This document shows, piece by piece, positions 1 through 10,648 of a stretch of 64,000 nt of DNA; position 1 is the first letter of the stretch; the number at the start of each line of letters is the position of its first letter. The stretch comes from Symbiodinium microadriaticum (lineage: Eukaryota; Sar; Dinophyceae; Suessiales; Symbiodiniaceae). The position numbers and the translations under genes were made by a program. Under the pieces are notes generated by a model that saw only the letters and a program-made list of their open reading frames with translations, searched no databases and was not told the origin of the DNA. The DNA lies in the NCBI GenBank assembly GCA_001939145.1, contig LSRX01000593.1:373513-437512 (forward strand), written 5' to 3'.

Positions 1-480
1 TAATAGTAATAGTAATAGTAATAGTAATAGTAATAGTAATAGTAATAGTAATTAGTAATTAGTAATTAGTAATTAGTAATTAGTAATTAGTAATTAGTAA
101 TTAGTAATTAGTAATTAGTAATAGTAATAGTAATAGTAAGAGTAACAGTAACAGCAACAGTAATAGTAGCAGTATTAGTATTAGTATCAGTAATAGTAAT
201 AGTAATAATAGCAATAGTAATCGGAATAGTAATACTAATAGCAATAGCAATATTAATAATAATAGATAGTACTTGTATTAAATCTAGTATTAGTACTAAT
301 ACTAGCAATAGCAATAGCAACAGCAACAATAATAGCAATAGTAATGGTAATAGTAATAGGAATAAGGATAGGTATAGTAGTGATAGTAGTAGTAGTAGTA
401 GTAGTGGTAGCAGTAGGAGGAATAGTAGTGATAATAATAATAGTAGTAGTAGTAATAGAAATTATAATACGGCAAGTAGG
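1..480. repeat. AT-rich microsatellite block (TAATAG / TAATTAG / TAG-rich)
   Basis: Bases 1-50 repeat TAATAG and roughly 50-120 repeat TAATTAG. The rest to about 480 is degenerate TAG, AAT and GTAGTA triplet sequence. Any ORF here reads as low-complexity Ile/Val/Thr or poly-Leu and is not a gene. The block is cut by the left edge of the window. Confidence 0.9.
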
Positions 481-2300
481 CCTAACAAATAACTTTCGCA
501 GAAAAAAAATTAATTTTAATAAAACCAACGCCAAACTTTCGCGAAAGGCACATTTAGTATACAGTTGTCGTTTTATATAAATTATGACACAAGGGGGCTT
601 TAGATCAACTACCATATATTGTTTCTTTTTTTTCCATTTCTTATCAAATTTTGCAACGGAATATTCTTATATTATAATAAATAGATAGATTATTTTATAA
701 AGCAGAGTCATAATTTTATTTTTTTAATTATTTATATGAGAATATATATTTATATGTCGCATAATAAATCGATTTTAATGATTCAATATTATTTTTTATC
801 TATATTATATATGATATATTTTCATGAATTATATATTTCTATATATATATATATATCAATTTTTTTTGAAAAAAAAAAAAATCAGATTATAATTTCTATT
901 AATTTTGATATTCTTCTAGATTTTCTTTATTTAATAGATTCTATTATTTTCTCAAATTTTCTTTAATTATTAATCTTCATAAGGCTAAATAAATATCTTT
1001 CAAGAATAAATTCGACAAGAATAAAAATTCTTAAAATTCGTCGTTTTTATCTATACAAGATTTTTGCTTTTGAATTTTCATATAAAGATAAAATTAATAT
1101 ATTTCTTCATATTCTTTTCAAAGAATTAAAAAAATATTAAATAAAAAAATATAATTCGAATTATTCTATATAAATTATCTTTATATAATAGAAGAGCCAT
1201 ATTTATTTTTTTAAAAACGTCTCTTAGATAGTAATATATAATTCATAGAATTCATGAGAAATCTGAATTTATTTATTTCATTTTCTATCATTTTTATTCT
1301 ATTTGTTTTAAATTTAAATATCTTTTATATATATTTCTCAGACTAATCAGAAGAAATCTATCTAAATATTCATTTAAATTTATAATATATTCAATATAAA
1401 TTTCTGGAATTTTTATTTATCTCTAATTTGGATCGTATGACTTTTATCTCCTAATATCATTAATTATTAGAAATAAATAAAGAAAATAGAATTTGAAAGA
1501 TATTAACCAGTGGCTCTATCCTTATATTTTCTAAATATAATTTATTTTCTTATTTATTCGTATATAATATTATTCATTATTGCTATCATTACCAATATTA
1601 TTCTTATTATTTCTATATCTTTATTTCTATAATAACAAAGAATTCTTCTATTATTTATTTTTCTTGCTAAATTTATTCCTTTAATATCTATATTTTTATT
1701 TATTCATATATTTATTTATAATCTTATATTAATTAAATTCAAGAATTCAATCGATTAAGCTAAACTCAATTATAAAATTCAATAATTCTAGAAATCTTTC
1801 GCCAAGATAGTATCATAATTATTCTAGAAATACTTCGTCATTCCAAAAAAATCAAATATTTAGAATAAGTGCTCAATAAGAACAATTCATATTCATTAAG
1901 CTAATAAATAAATTCATATATCTATCTATTCCCTAGTAAATCATTTTCTTTCATTTTCATATATCTTTTTATTAATCTAATATACACAAAATCAAGATTT
2001 CATTTCTTTTCTTTTATCATTATCATCATCATTTTATAAATATTTCCCCCCATGTTCCTTTATTTTTCCTAACCTCTTCCCTTATCGAAATCCCGCAGTA
2101 TATCTATATTTGAATGTGTGTTTAATATGTCTATAATTGTATTTGTATCCATGTGCGCAAATCTATATGTACGTGACTTCATATCTAATATAATATATAG
2201 ATCATTCGAAATATTTTCATATAATCAATTAAGAACCGATTATTCATATTCCTAATTTTAGAATGAGTAGATACCAAAAAATAGCCTCCAATCACACGAC
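481..2300. other. AT-rich block without recognisable genes
   Basis: About 1.8 kb of strongly AT-rich sequence, clearly lower in GC than the roughly 50% GC sequence that follows. It has no telomere-type repeats, no MITE-like elements, dense stops in all frames and no ORF that looks like protein. Composition changes between about 2270 and 2400. It could be an organellar insertion, foreign or contaminant sequence joined in assembly, or an AT-rich intergenic region; the sequence alone does not decide. Confidence 0.6.
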
Positions 2301-3081
2301 AATTCACGCCGTTTTAGTCTAAGAATATCATTACCTTCTGTCAAAAGCCGAACTGAAATTATCTAAACAGACAATTCTTGGATACGTCTGTTTGTCAATC
2401 AGCCCTCTCTGGACGGACGGTCCGGGTTACAAGTCTCGAGGGCGCAATCGGCCAACCAAGCAATGCCTATCGAATCCAGCTCCACATCGTCGGCGGCAGA
2501 AGATTAAAACCGACACCTCATAAGTGCCCGCAACATGCTGGCGGCCATGGAATAGCTATATTAAAGTCTCGCGCTTAAAGCTCTTGTCAAAACCTACTCT
2601 CTTGGAGGCCGCCAGCATGCTGACACCGAAGGCCCACAGTATGTGGTGTTGACGGTATTGAAGTTGAACTTTGAGCCCTTCTGTTGGCTTCAGGAGCAAC
2701 AGAGCGGCGATGTTTGAAATCACGAGCCAGGGGTTCAATCCCCAATCCGGCACCAGAAGGCTTTGAGATTGTCAAGACCCCAAAGCCCTGAACCCAACAC
2801 CTGGAAACTGCTACAAGACGTGAATGTTCTAAACGTCACTTCAACGGTGGTCCTCGTCTGGAGCGGAAGTGGCCACAGAGACGCCAAAACCCATAAATTC
2901 AGGAATGTAACGTACTAGTTTCAACTATAAGGAGATCCTCATTTAGGCTTAAGGATGTTTTCAGTATGTTGCTTAATTTAGGGTTGTTTGGAATCTCTGG
3001 GATCCAAACAGGTGGTCCGTGGCTTTTGGTTTTGGTGATGAGTCGCGCAGGAGAGGCGCGGAGCTCACAGCACCAAGCTAC

Positions 3082-3134
3082 CAATCCGGGAGAAGAAGTA
3101 CGGCATGGCATGGAAGGCTTCCAACCGATCTGGG
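3082..3134 (-). CDS. Exon-like island, unknown gene
   Basis: The minus strand shows a good acceptor (CTTCCTTTCAG before 3134) and a GTAGCT donor after 3082. Two frames are open: one reads PDRLEAFHAMPYFFSRI after one leading base, the other QIGWKPSMPCRTSSPGL after two. No family recognised. The plus strand is also open here (KLPIREKKYGMAWKAS), so strand is inferred from the splice signals and from the minus orientation of the identified genes. Confidence 0.35.
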
Positions 3135-3299
3135 CTGAAAGGAAGCCAGTGCAGCCGTCAGGAAGCAGAGGCCAATGTCTACCTGACTTTTCGGGACTCA
3201 GCCCTCTCCTCTGAGCATGCACTTGCACCAGACAGCCATTCCTAAATCCTGAGCCCTAAACCCTACAAGTAACTCCTAAGCCCCTAACCCTAGACAATC

Positions 3300-3373
3300 C
3301 TCAGCCTCAATATGCTTGTGCCCTTGGCATTGAGCAGTCGTCTGCCGATAAAGTTCATGCCAAAGGTTCAGGC
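3300..3373 (-). CDS. Exon-like island, unknown gene
   Basis: The minus strand reads LNLWHELYRQTTAQC and onward for 24 codons, between an AAGAAG acceptor and a GA donor (GATTGTC). On the plus strand the island is preceded by CCCTAAA-type repeats and followed by TTTAGGG, like the kinase exons. The plus frame (PQYACALGIEQSSADK) is also open, so strand is not certain. No family recognised. Confidence 0.35.
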
Positions 3374-4286
3374 CTTCTTTTTGCAGGGTTTAGGGTTTGG
3401 AGCTTCGGGCGTTAATTTGGGTGTGGCTTTCGGGCAAATTTTCTAGAGTCAAGACTTCAACCAGATCCCACCTTACAACAACAGCTGCAGGAGAACGCGA
3501 TAAAACGCCCGTGCAAGTAAGCCATCCCAAAACTCCTCAATCCTTAATTAACCCGCAGACCCCAAACTCTAATATAGGGGCCCAAACCTTAGTATAAATA
3601 CAGCACCATGGGCCTCACAACCCTATTCTCATCATGAAGGCCACAACATTAAACCGTTAAAATAACCCTGTTGGAACCCTTTAAAGGAACCCTATTCTAA
3701 ACTGGTAAGTACTATGGCCCATGCACTAGAAACTCTGATGAGATTCGGCTCTAAGGCATGTCGGAACAGGGAGGAACTCAAAGACACGCTGTCCACGGCA
3801 TCGCTCTGGCTCAAGCCTTTTTCGGGTTTTAGGGCCTACTGCGGGAATTTCAGGGTTTGAAAGGGATTTCAGGGCTTGTGATACGTTGGACGAACTCGGA
3901 CCCTAGAGGCGGGATTATCAGGCACACTGGCCTCTGCATTGCCCCAACTTAGTAGGGCACAATAAGGAGCGGGTAGAAGAAGGAATTGTTGGAGATCAGC
4001 TTGCCGCACTCTGATCTTCATGTTTGAGATGGTCAGAGAACTTTGCTCTGTGCTTGCGCGTCCTTCCTTTCGATAGATCTCATCTCATCCTCTGAAGATC
4101 TGAACCCACATCCGCCATCACCGCTGTCGCAATGTGGCCAGGCGGGGGAAAGCCGGATTCTGGTCAAGACTGCGATGCGACCCTAATTGGCCCGAAGCCA
4201 TTGCTGAGAACGCTGGCAATGTCGAGAGGTTGAGCACGATTATGTAAAGGATACACACTGAGACACTCCTGGCACTACACACGTAG

Positions 4287-4694
4287 GCTGCTACACTTCC
4301 AGTTCCCTCGTCGAATGCCCGAGCACCAACCTTGCTGGGTCTCGGACATCAGCAATGGGACTTTATTGTACACAGGTTGGGCGAACGCATCCATCGAATC
4401 CGACACGCAGCTCGTACAGTTTCCGAGGTGGCAAGCCACTTCCCAGATTACAGTACATCTCCTTGGAGTTCACAGGGAAAACTGCTGAATAAAGCGAAAC
4501 TCAGCGAGAATCGAGAAGTTAAGAAATCCTTGGGAACGCAGTGGAAAAAGCAGCCTAGCACCTCTTCTATGAGAACTGGGGACACTTGTAAACTGCTGAA
4601 TTGTGATGTGATGACATGTAACAGATGCGAGGAGCGCCACTTACTTCGATGGTGCCAGGCCTGCTGTCGTGCCCAATGCTCCCAAAGTTGTTGA
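4287..4694 (+). CDS. Unassigned open reading frame
   Basis: Open from a possible CGTAG acceptor at 4286 to a TGA at 4694, about 135 codons. The C-terminal part is cysteine-rich (CNRCEERHLLRWCQACC). No domain recognised. Introns of the kinase gene contain ORFs of similar quality, so this may be chance. The minus strand at 4448-4702 is also open. Confidence 0.25.
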   Translation, partial: AATLPVPSSNARAPTLLGLGHQQWDFIVHRLGERIHRIRHAARTVSEVASHFPDYSTSPWSSQGKLLNKAKLSENREVKKSLGTQWKKQPSTSSMRTGDTCKLLNCDVMTCNRCEERHLLRWCQACCRAQCSQSC

Positions 4695-4904
4695 TGCTGC
4701 AACTCACGGCTTCTCTTGGCTATGAAATCCAGCTGTGCTGCACACCCAACTCACAACTTGTCGCTGCAGAAATGCTTACTTCCCCAATAAGCCAGGGCAA
4801 TAAAAGGTTAAACTTTCAGATTACTGCGACATCATAAGAAAACACAAAGTTTAAAGGTTGGATACTGGGGAACTAGGAATGTTCTGTCCTAAGGCCATAC
4901 ACCC

Positions 4905-5157
4905 TCAACCCGGTGGATTTTGTCCTTTTGATCCCATTGTCGGATTGCTCGACCTGGCTTTCCCAAGCCCTAGCATTGTTGCTGAACTGCGTGATCTTGA
5001 CTGTCGTCTTTCTCTGCTGCGACTGCTCTTTACATGGTAGGCCTCTTTTGTTGTGGCGGCTTCCGCAACACTGTCTTGCACGCACTGCTCGCATTCATGA
5101 TGCCTGACTTGCATTAGTCTCGATAGCTGCATATGCGCTGCCCCAATGTGTTCCGAC
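4905..5157 (-). CDS. Unassigned ORF with an Arg/Ser-rich stretch
   Basis: The minus strand is open for about 84 codons, with a possible ATG at 5132. It contains a basic Arg/Ser stretch (SSRSRERRQSRSRSS) that resembles an SR-type region but is too short to assign. The plus strand is also open at 4858-5040. No splice or family support. Confidence 0.2.
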
Positions 5158-5439
5158 TTCCAATGTCAAATTATCGCTTAGCTGTCTTTAGGTCGAACCA
5201 TATGAGTCGCAGCAAGCGTGACAAAACTAAGTAGGATGTAACACACCAATGGTCAAGAAAGCTCTACTGACTCCAGCAAGACCGATTGGTGGACCTACGC
5301 AGCCCAGTCGGGAGTTTCAGAAATAGCATCCTGAAAAGCGGATCCTCTCCTAAGCCCCGAAAGAAGGTAAAAACCCCCCCCCCTCTACATTTCTGAAACC
5401 TCCATTTGCCATTGATGTTGCCTCTTCACGGCCCGCTAC

Positions 5440-5479
5440 AGCCGATGCCGAGCTTTCGGCCCTGGTCTCTCGTCTTCAC
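5440..5479 (-). CDS. Exon-like island, possible 3' continuation of the kinase gene
   Basis: Minus-strand acceptor CATCCGCCCAG, two bases, 12 codons (EDERPGPKARHR) and a GT donor (GTAGCGG). Its phase fits the end of the island at 9062-9125. A TTTAGGG sequence lies just to the right. A plus-strand frame (FAIDVASSRPATADAEL) is equally open, so this is weak. Confidence 0.25.
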
Positions 5480-6480
5480 CTGGGCGGATGAGTTTAGGGT
5501 TCCATAAGGGCTCCTTTAAGGGTTCTTTCTAGCTGTTTTGGGTAGCTAGAGCACTGAGTTTACCTCGCAAATAGGAGACCTCACGAAGGAGCGTCCCTTG
5601 TCGGCCTGAAACTATCAAGCCAAACCATCCGACACTGGGAGCCTCTGCCCCCTTGCAGAATGCAGTGGAAAGCCTTGCGTTTGAGAGAACTCGAACACCT
5701 TTGGCAGGGTTGCAAAATTTGAGCCAAGCCAAAGCAGTAGAAGCGAAGGGCTTGGAGATTGCAAATACATGGGGCCACCTACATCCCTCAGGGTTTAGGG
5801 GTTTAGGGTTTAGGGGTTTAGGGTTTAGGGGTTTAGGGTTTAGGGTTTAGGCACATCCCGTGACCAAAGAAGTGCCCAGCAGCCATAGTCGACCAGCGAT
5901 GGAGTATCGGGCATGGCGTCTGGAGGCAGCACGCTGTCATCGAGCAGCCATTTCTTGGTTCAATGCGCCAACGATTCCCAACTCCCGCAAAATCTCACAC
6001 TCAAGCTCTAAGCCCCTGCAAAACCGAGTTCCGATAAACGCCGGCGTTCAAAAGGTTCAAGACTTCGGGCCCTTGGGCTTTGCAGGGCCGGGCCCAGTTT
6101 TACAGCGGACTGCTCGATGGAATCAGTGGCAAGTGCGGTGCTGGAAATCCGGAGGCTTCAGAGATTTTCGACCTCACCTGGAGCTTTGACCCTGGACCAA
6201 CTTTGGCTTGCAGGGTTGTTTCTCCTCACAAATAACCCCGTCAAAGATTGGAAAAGAAGGTGTTGAAGATGGAAACCTCGACCCTGCGCCGCAAATCGTT
6301 CAAGGCTCGGCCATTGTGGCAGCTTTGTCCGGTTGTCTATTTTTCTCAGGAAGCCAGTGCCAAATTCTGGACTGCACCTGCCGGACAGGGTCGTGGTGGG
6401 AGGACCGTGCCTGCGTCTGAGGACCCAGCGGTGTAACACTGGCAAAGCCACGTCACCCAAACTTAAACATTCGCAAATGG

Positions 6481-6579
6481 ATAGTGTTCAAAAATAGGAT
6501 CCCTCTTAGGGTCCCTTTTATAAGGGTGCCGTACTATATTGGGAACCTAAACAGGGACCCTAATTTAGAGAACTACCCA
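6481..6579. mobile_element. MITE-like element, family C (copy 1)
   Basis: About 100 bp with a right end of GAGAACTACCCA and a central GGGTGCCGTACT block shared with copies at 7056, 32009 and 51042. The left terminal repeat is degraded here. No coding capacity. Confidence 0.7.
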
Positions 6580-6708
6580 AATTGTATGTGCAGTGTGCAT
6601 ACCCAAGCACAACATTGACAGCACACAAGCGAGCCTCTGAGATGGAAGGGCGCTCCTGCAGGACAACTGGACTCTTGCAGTGTAAGGGTTCAGGTTTGAG
6701 GCATGTGA

Positions 6709-6960
6709 ACTGTGCCTTGGATCGCAGGCAGGATTGCTGATCATCAATTTCGGAAGTCCGTGCTTCCGCCAGTCAATGCCCCTGGAAGCTGTGTTTTACA
6801 CACCGCTGGACGCGACATAACCCTGGCCAGAAGAATCGTGGACCTGCACAAGAGACACTATTTAATAATACACAGAACCTTCATTATGATAACGGCCATG
6901 GAAAAACGACTCCTCATTAAGAAGAGCCCAGATAAATCCCAGGTAGCCCCACAACAATAA
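6709..6960 (+). CDS. Unassigned ORF (about 84 codons)
   Basis: Open on the plus strand to a TAA at 6960, with a possible acceptor (GATCGCAG) at 6725. The reading is charged and protein-like (GRDITLARRIVDLHKRHYL) but matches no family I know. It sits between two family C MITE-like elements. It could be chance. Confidence 0.25.
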   Translation, partial: TVPWIAGRIADHQFRKSVLPPVNAPGSCVLHTAGRDITLARRIVDLHKRHYLIIHRTFIMITAMEKRLLIKKSPDKSQVAPQQ

Positions 6961-7055
6961 GGCCCCAAAAAAGGCTGATCGTTGGGGCGCGGGCCCTGCT
7001 CATGCAGCTCATCTAATCCCCGAAGCTCATCTAATCCCCGAAGCTGAAGCCTACA

Positions 7056-7160
7056 TGGGTAGTTCTCTAAATTAGGGTCCCTCTTAGGGTCCTTATTCTC
7101 TAAGGGTGCCGTACTCTCTTGGGGATCTAGAAAAGGGACCCTACTTTAGAGAACTATCCA
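7056..7160. mobile_element. MITE-like element, family C (copy 2)
   Basis: Near-complete inverted ends: TGGGTAGTTCTCTAAA on the left and TTTAGAGAACTATCCA on the right. Between them are GGGTCC blocks and the shared GGGTGCCGTACT. About 105 bp, noncoding. Confidence 0.85.
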
Positions 7161-7361
7161 CATTCCACCGGACCCACGGAACATGAAAAACCACATCAAA
7201 ATGCACAAAACTCCGAGCTTTGCCAAGCTTGGACCCTGACATCTGGCTCCATGTGCCCGCAGCTCGCGCAAAGTTCCACGCACTCCTCGGGTTTAGGATT
7301 TTAGGGTTTAGGGTTTTTGGTCTAAGGCTCAGGCTGTGCCGTCTCCGATTGCGCACAGGCT

Positions 7362-7877
7362 TTGCGGTTGATGGTTTACACGTTGCTGAAGCAGTGTCCA
7401 ATAGAAGGTGCACGTACTGCACAATTATCCCTATGCTTCCACCTCTCGACCTGTCTACACTGGGAACTGGGACAACTGAATATTTCGCTTCGGGCGCTGC
7501 AGCGTCCAATATGTCCAGCATTACGAAACACTCGCGGCCAGTCGAAGGACGACGGACTCTGGAAGTTCTTCCCAGCTCACCCGGCAGCAGTGCTGGCAGG
7601 CTCACAAGATCGGCCCAAGAACGAGGTCGGAATGCAATCACGGGCAAAAACCCAATTTACCACGGTGGCTAGAGCAACTAGACGAGCCTGCAATGAAAAT
7701 GGTCACAGCATCGGGGAATTCGACAAAAACACAAGCGGCTTCGATGGTCTGATCACGACGGTCCAGCACAGTGGCAAGCTTTGCTCGCACAGTTTTTGGT
7801 CTTGCAGCACGTTCATGCAAAGATGTCAAAAGTCACGTATAACCAACAACACATGCAACGGTCTGGTCAGACACTAG
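7362..7877 (+). CDS. Unassigned 171-codon ORF
   Basis: One of three overlapping ORFs of about 150-170 codons here (7220-7672 plus, 7362-7877 plus, 7141-7647 minus). No start, splice or domain support favours one of them. The minus frame runs into a family C element and a telomere-type repeat. At most one is coding, and a chance run is possible for a 64-kb window. Confidence 0.2.
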   Translation: MRLMVYTLLKQCPIEGARTAQLSLCFHLSTCLHWELGQLNISLRALQRPICPALRNTRGQSKDDGLWKFFPAHPAAVLAGSQDRPKNEVGMQSRAKTQFTTVARATRRACNENGHSIGEFDKNTSGFDGLITTVQHSGKLCSHSFWSCSTFMQRCQKSRITNNTCNGLVRH

Positions 7878-7926
7878 CAATAGCTTCCCAATCGTACCGT
7901 GGCAATGAAGAGGATTCGATTGTTGC

Positions 7927-8034
7927 TAATATAGGGGCCTTAATAATTAGAATAGGGTTTTGGGGCCCATTATACTATAATTATAATAAGGAACCCCCAA
8001 AATAATGTAGGTAACTATTGAGGCCCCTATATTA
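7927..8034. mobile_element. MITE-like element, family A (copy 1)
   Basis: The ends are inverted: TAATATAGGGGCCTTAATAA on the left and CTATTGAGGCCCCTATATTA on the right. The interior has a GAATAGGGTTTTGGGG block and its partner CCCCCAAAATA. Further copies are at 11227, 29026, 29742, 43590, 51879 and 61001. About 108 bp, noncoding. Confidence 0.9.
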
Positions 8035-8106
8035 CCGCAGTTCCGCGGCTCCCATCGTCCTGATGCCCGGTCCACCAGGACGCAATTTTATCGCAAAGCA
8101 CAAGGG

Positions 8107-8204
8107 GGTTTCCGAAAATAGGGGACCCTAATATAGTACCCTAAATAATGGGATCCTTATTATAAGGACCCAAAATTCAGGTACCCTAATTTTCGGAAAG
8201 TCCC
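8107..8204. mobile_element. MITE-like element, family D (copy 1)
   Basis: Inverted ends TTTCCGAAAATAGGGGACCC and GGTACCCTAATTTTCGGAAA, with TTATTATAA near the centre. A second copy is at 18359-18454. It forms the tail of a minus-strand ORF at 8206-8445. Confidence 0.85.
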
Positions 8205-8205
8205 A

Positions 8206-8445
8206 CAACACCTTAACTCTTTCGCACCCTCGCAGAACGTGCTCTCTCCGCAGTACTGCGGGTGTCTTGGGATGCGACTCGTGCTCTAGGCAAACAGTCC
8301 CGGTCGCATTTTGGACGGTGCATCGTCGCAGGGTCTCGAAATCGTGGCACGACTCTCGGACACGCCACCGAAGCTCAAAAAGAGCAACAATCCGGGGCAT
8401 GATTAGGCCACCAAGTGAGTGAGGCATCACTGCGAGGGAAAACAT
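8206..8445 (-). CDS. Unassigned ORF ending inside a MITE-like element
   Basis: Minus-strand ORF with ATG at 8445. About 80 codons of protein-like sequence (VRESCHDFETLRRC) run straight into the family D element, where the frame stops. If coding, the element disrupts or terminates it. No family recognised. Confidence 0.25.
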
Positions 8446-9061
8446 TGGTCAGCATCGCACCAAATGGAAGCGAACGAAAACAAATCCTTTTTCTCGGCAA
8501 CTGTGTTGGCAAAGTGAAGGGCATGCAATGCCTCCAAAAATGATTGAGTGCGACGCGTCAACAGTGATGCAGATTCTGGCTGTGGTTTCGGCCGATCCTG
8601 CCGCAGTGTCAGTCAAAGTGCGCCATTACCGGTTGTGGCCATGGGGAAACGTCGAAGAACAAGAATGTCAACATTGGTGCGGAGGAGAAGTCTGACATGT
8701 GCGCCCGGAGCCCTTTGGCAGGAGCCGGGGCGCGCAATGAGTTGAGACCCCGCGCTCTCTGTGTACGGAACTTCTGCACTCGACATGTGCTGGGCTCCGG
8801 TGACGATTGCTGGCCATTGCCAACATTCTGCAATGTTTCAGACACAAAGACATTGTCCGAAGAATAGATATACCATTCATTCTGTCAAACAAAATTGCTG
8901 GTGGATCTGCTTTCTGCACGAAGTCCGAACCTCACAACACCCTACAGAAAAACCCTCAAGCCTAAAGCCTACCCCTCAGCCCTCAGCCATAAACCCTGTG
9001 TAAGATCCCCAACAAGCCCCTAAACTCAAAACCCGAAACCCTAAACCCCTAAACCCGAAGC

Positions 9062-9125
9062 CCTCTTTGTCCTGCTGAAGAGGGATGCCATCGCCCGAGA
9101 TCGGAGTGGCGTCTGTCCCAAAGGT
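9062..9125 (-). CDS. Candidate kinase-gene exon 15
   Basis: Minus strand, acceptor TTGCCAG, 21 codons reading TFGTDATPISGDGIPLQQD and onward, with a GC donor (GCTTCGG). It joins in phase 0 to the island at 9393-9437. CCCTAAA repeats lie on the left and TTTAGGG on the right. Not a recognisable kinase motif; assigned by strand, phase and position only. Plus-strand frames are open too. Confidence 0.4.
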
Positions 9126-9392
9126 CTGGCAACCAGGTGGGATGTTTAGGGTTTAAGGGTTTAAGGGTTTAAGGGTTTAGGGTTTGGGTAAGTATAGGGG
9201 GCCAAGAAGATTTGGAACAGGGTGTAGTAGTGTATCGCAGTAGAGATCTACTACGGCACCCAAAAGACTGCTGATAGCTAGTACACCGGCTTCTCCTTCA
9301 GTCGTTTTAGGCTTTGTTTTTTTTAAAAAAAGTATTAGGGTCCTGATTTTGGGGAATCCTTGTGCTTACAGTCGGGATACCAGGTCCCCTAC

Positions 9393-9437
9393 CTCTGGCA
9401 CAAAATCCCACGGAGACAGAAGGCCGGAGGCCGCCTG
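9393..9437 (-). CDS. Candidate kinase-gene exon 14
   Basis: Exactly 15 codons (QAASGLLSPWDFVPE) between a clean acceptor (AAGCCTAG) and a canonical donor (GTAGGG). Phase 0 at both ends, compatible with the islands on each side. TTTAGGG lies immediately upstream of the acceptor in gene sense, as its reverse complement. Confidence 0.45.
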
Positions 9438-9600
9438 CTAGGCTTAGGCTTTAGGGTTTACCTAAGCCCCCCCCCCGAAAAGCAGGTAAAATCATGGCCC
9501 AAGGACCCACAGAAAGACTCTTGTTCTACATACTCTTGCCCTAAACCCTAAACCCTAAACCCTAAGTGGGGGTCCAGGGAGGGCTCCTCGTTAAAGTGTC

Positions 9601-9656
9601 CCAGAAGGCGCCTCCAGGGGGAGGGTCCCAGTCACGGTCCAGTAGCAGACTCCTTT
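9601..9656 (-). CDS. Candidate kinase-gene exon 13
   Basis: Two bases plus 18 codons (RSLLLDRDWDPPPGGAFW) with a GA donor (GACACT). Phase fits exon 12 (ends +1) and exon 14 (starts 0). A family B MITE-like element abuts the acceptor side, so the element is at the 3' end of the intron. Would belong to the C-terminal lobe; the sequence itself is not diagnostic. Confidence 0.4.
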
Positions 9657-9668
9657 CTTCGTGCAACC

Positions 9669-9779
9669 ACCCAGAGAGCCCAAGACCCCTTAAATAGGGA
9701 GTATACCTTAAACTATAGGGGCCCTAAGATTATGAGTTAAGGTACATTCCTTAATTGAGGGGTATTGGGCTCTTTGGGT
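9669..9779. mobile_element. MITE-like element, family B (copy 1)
   Basis: Inverted ends CCAGAGAGCCCAAGACCCCT and AGGGGTATTGGGCTCTTTGG enclose a TTAAGG...CCTTAA inner pair. Copies: 21297, 29228, 30092, 32169, 42905 and a degraded one at 9903. Confidence 0.85.
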
Positions 9780-9798
9780 GAGGGCTTAGCTTAAGGAA

Positions 9799-9900
9799 AC
9801 TACAGGTGGGGAGTTTAGGGTTTGTAGGGCTTCTAGAAGGCTTCTATAAGGTATCTAGACCTTCTATAAGGCTCCTATAACGGTAACTACCCACCTGAAA
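9799..9900. mobile_element. MITE-like element, family G (copy 1)
   Basis: Ends ACTACAGGTGGGGAG and GTAACTACCCACCTG are inverted. The interior repeats CTTCTATAAGG. A close copy lies at 23699-23800 with the same flanking sequence (GTCCTAGACT), so the duplication may extend past the inverted ends. Confidence 0.75.
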
Positions 9901-9902
9901 AT

Positions 9903-10002
9903 GTCCTAGACTTAAATAGGGAATATATGTGAAACTATAGGGGCCTTAATATGATGATTTAAGGTATATTCCTAAACTAAGGGCTGCATTGGGCTCTCTA
10001 GG
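9903..10002. mobile_element. Degraded family B MITE-like element
   Basis: Keeps the family B interior (GGGGCCTTAATATGATGATT) and the right end GGGCTCTCTAGG, but the left end is diverged. Directly adjacent to the family G element at 9799-9900. Confidence 0.6.
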
Positions 10003-10080
10003 CACAACAAAGCCGCGCGCTTGCCTAACTCAAGAGCTGAGCAACGGCATGAGAAGCTAACATCCTGCACTTAGCCCAAA

Positions 10081-10575
10081 CTCAACACTCAAATCTCAGT
10101 TTCAACCGAGCCCCCAACCCAAAAAACCCTAAACCCCTTAACCCTAATAGAGCCCGAAGCCAAAAAGCCCTAGACCCCTAAACCCCTAAACTCTAAACCC
10201 TAATCGAGCCCCAACCGAAAAACCCCTAGACCCCTAGACCCCTAAACCCTAATAGAGCTCCAAACCAAAAAAAAACCAAGCCCCCAAAACCCCTAAACCC
10301 TAAACCCGAATAAATAGAGCACCAGACCAAACAAACCCTAAGCCCCTAGACCCTAGTGGAGCCCCAGACCAAAAACAAACCCAAAGCCCCTAAACCCCTA
10401 AATCCCTAAACCCTAAACCCTAACCCCCAAAAAAAACCCTAAGCCCCTAAACCTCTAAACCTAAACCTAAACCCGAATAGTGCCCCAGACCAAACAAACC
10501 CAAACACCCTAAACCCTTAAACCCCTAAACCTAAACCCTAATAGATCCCCAAACACCCAAGGCCCCTAAACCCCC
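10081..10575. repeat. Degenerate CCCTAAA array
   Basis: About 500 bp of CCCTAAA and CCCCTAAA units broken by GAGCCCCAAACC-type spacers, the reverse complement of the TTTAGGG telomere repeat. In kinase gene sense it is the 5' part of the intron after exon 12. Confidence 0.9.
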
Positions 10576-10588
10576 TGCTGCTGTCAAC

Positions 10589-10648
10589 GCAGGGGAGGCC
10601 CAGCTCCGAGATCGACCGAGGCTCGGCCCAGCGACCAAATATCAGCAC
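10589..10648 (-). CDS. Kinase exon 12: subdomain IX (ADIWSLG)
   Basis: Sixty bases: 2 + 19 codons + 1. It reads ADIWSLGRASVDLGAGPPL, where the Asp of D-x-W-S-L-G stabilises the catalytic loop in kinases. Acceptor CACCAAG, donor GT (GTTGAC). CCCTAAA array on the left, TTTAGGG array on the right. Confidence 0.85.

Noticed and set aside
1..615. Hydrophobic ORFs at the left end
   Set aside because: Low-complexity readings of TAATAG/AAT repeats.
2690..2755. tRNA-like B-box (GGTTCAATCCC) followed by CACCA
   Set aside because: No matching acceptor stem, anticodon arm or A-box at the right distance; single short match.
3800..3816. TGGCTCAAG, the 3' end of the dinoflagellate spliced leader
   Set aside because: Only nine bases match; the upstream part of the leader is not present. 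A similar match at 26028 is also chance-level.
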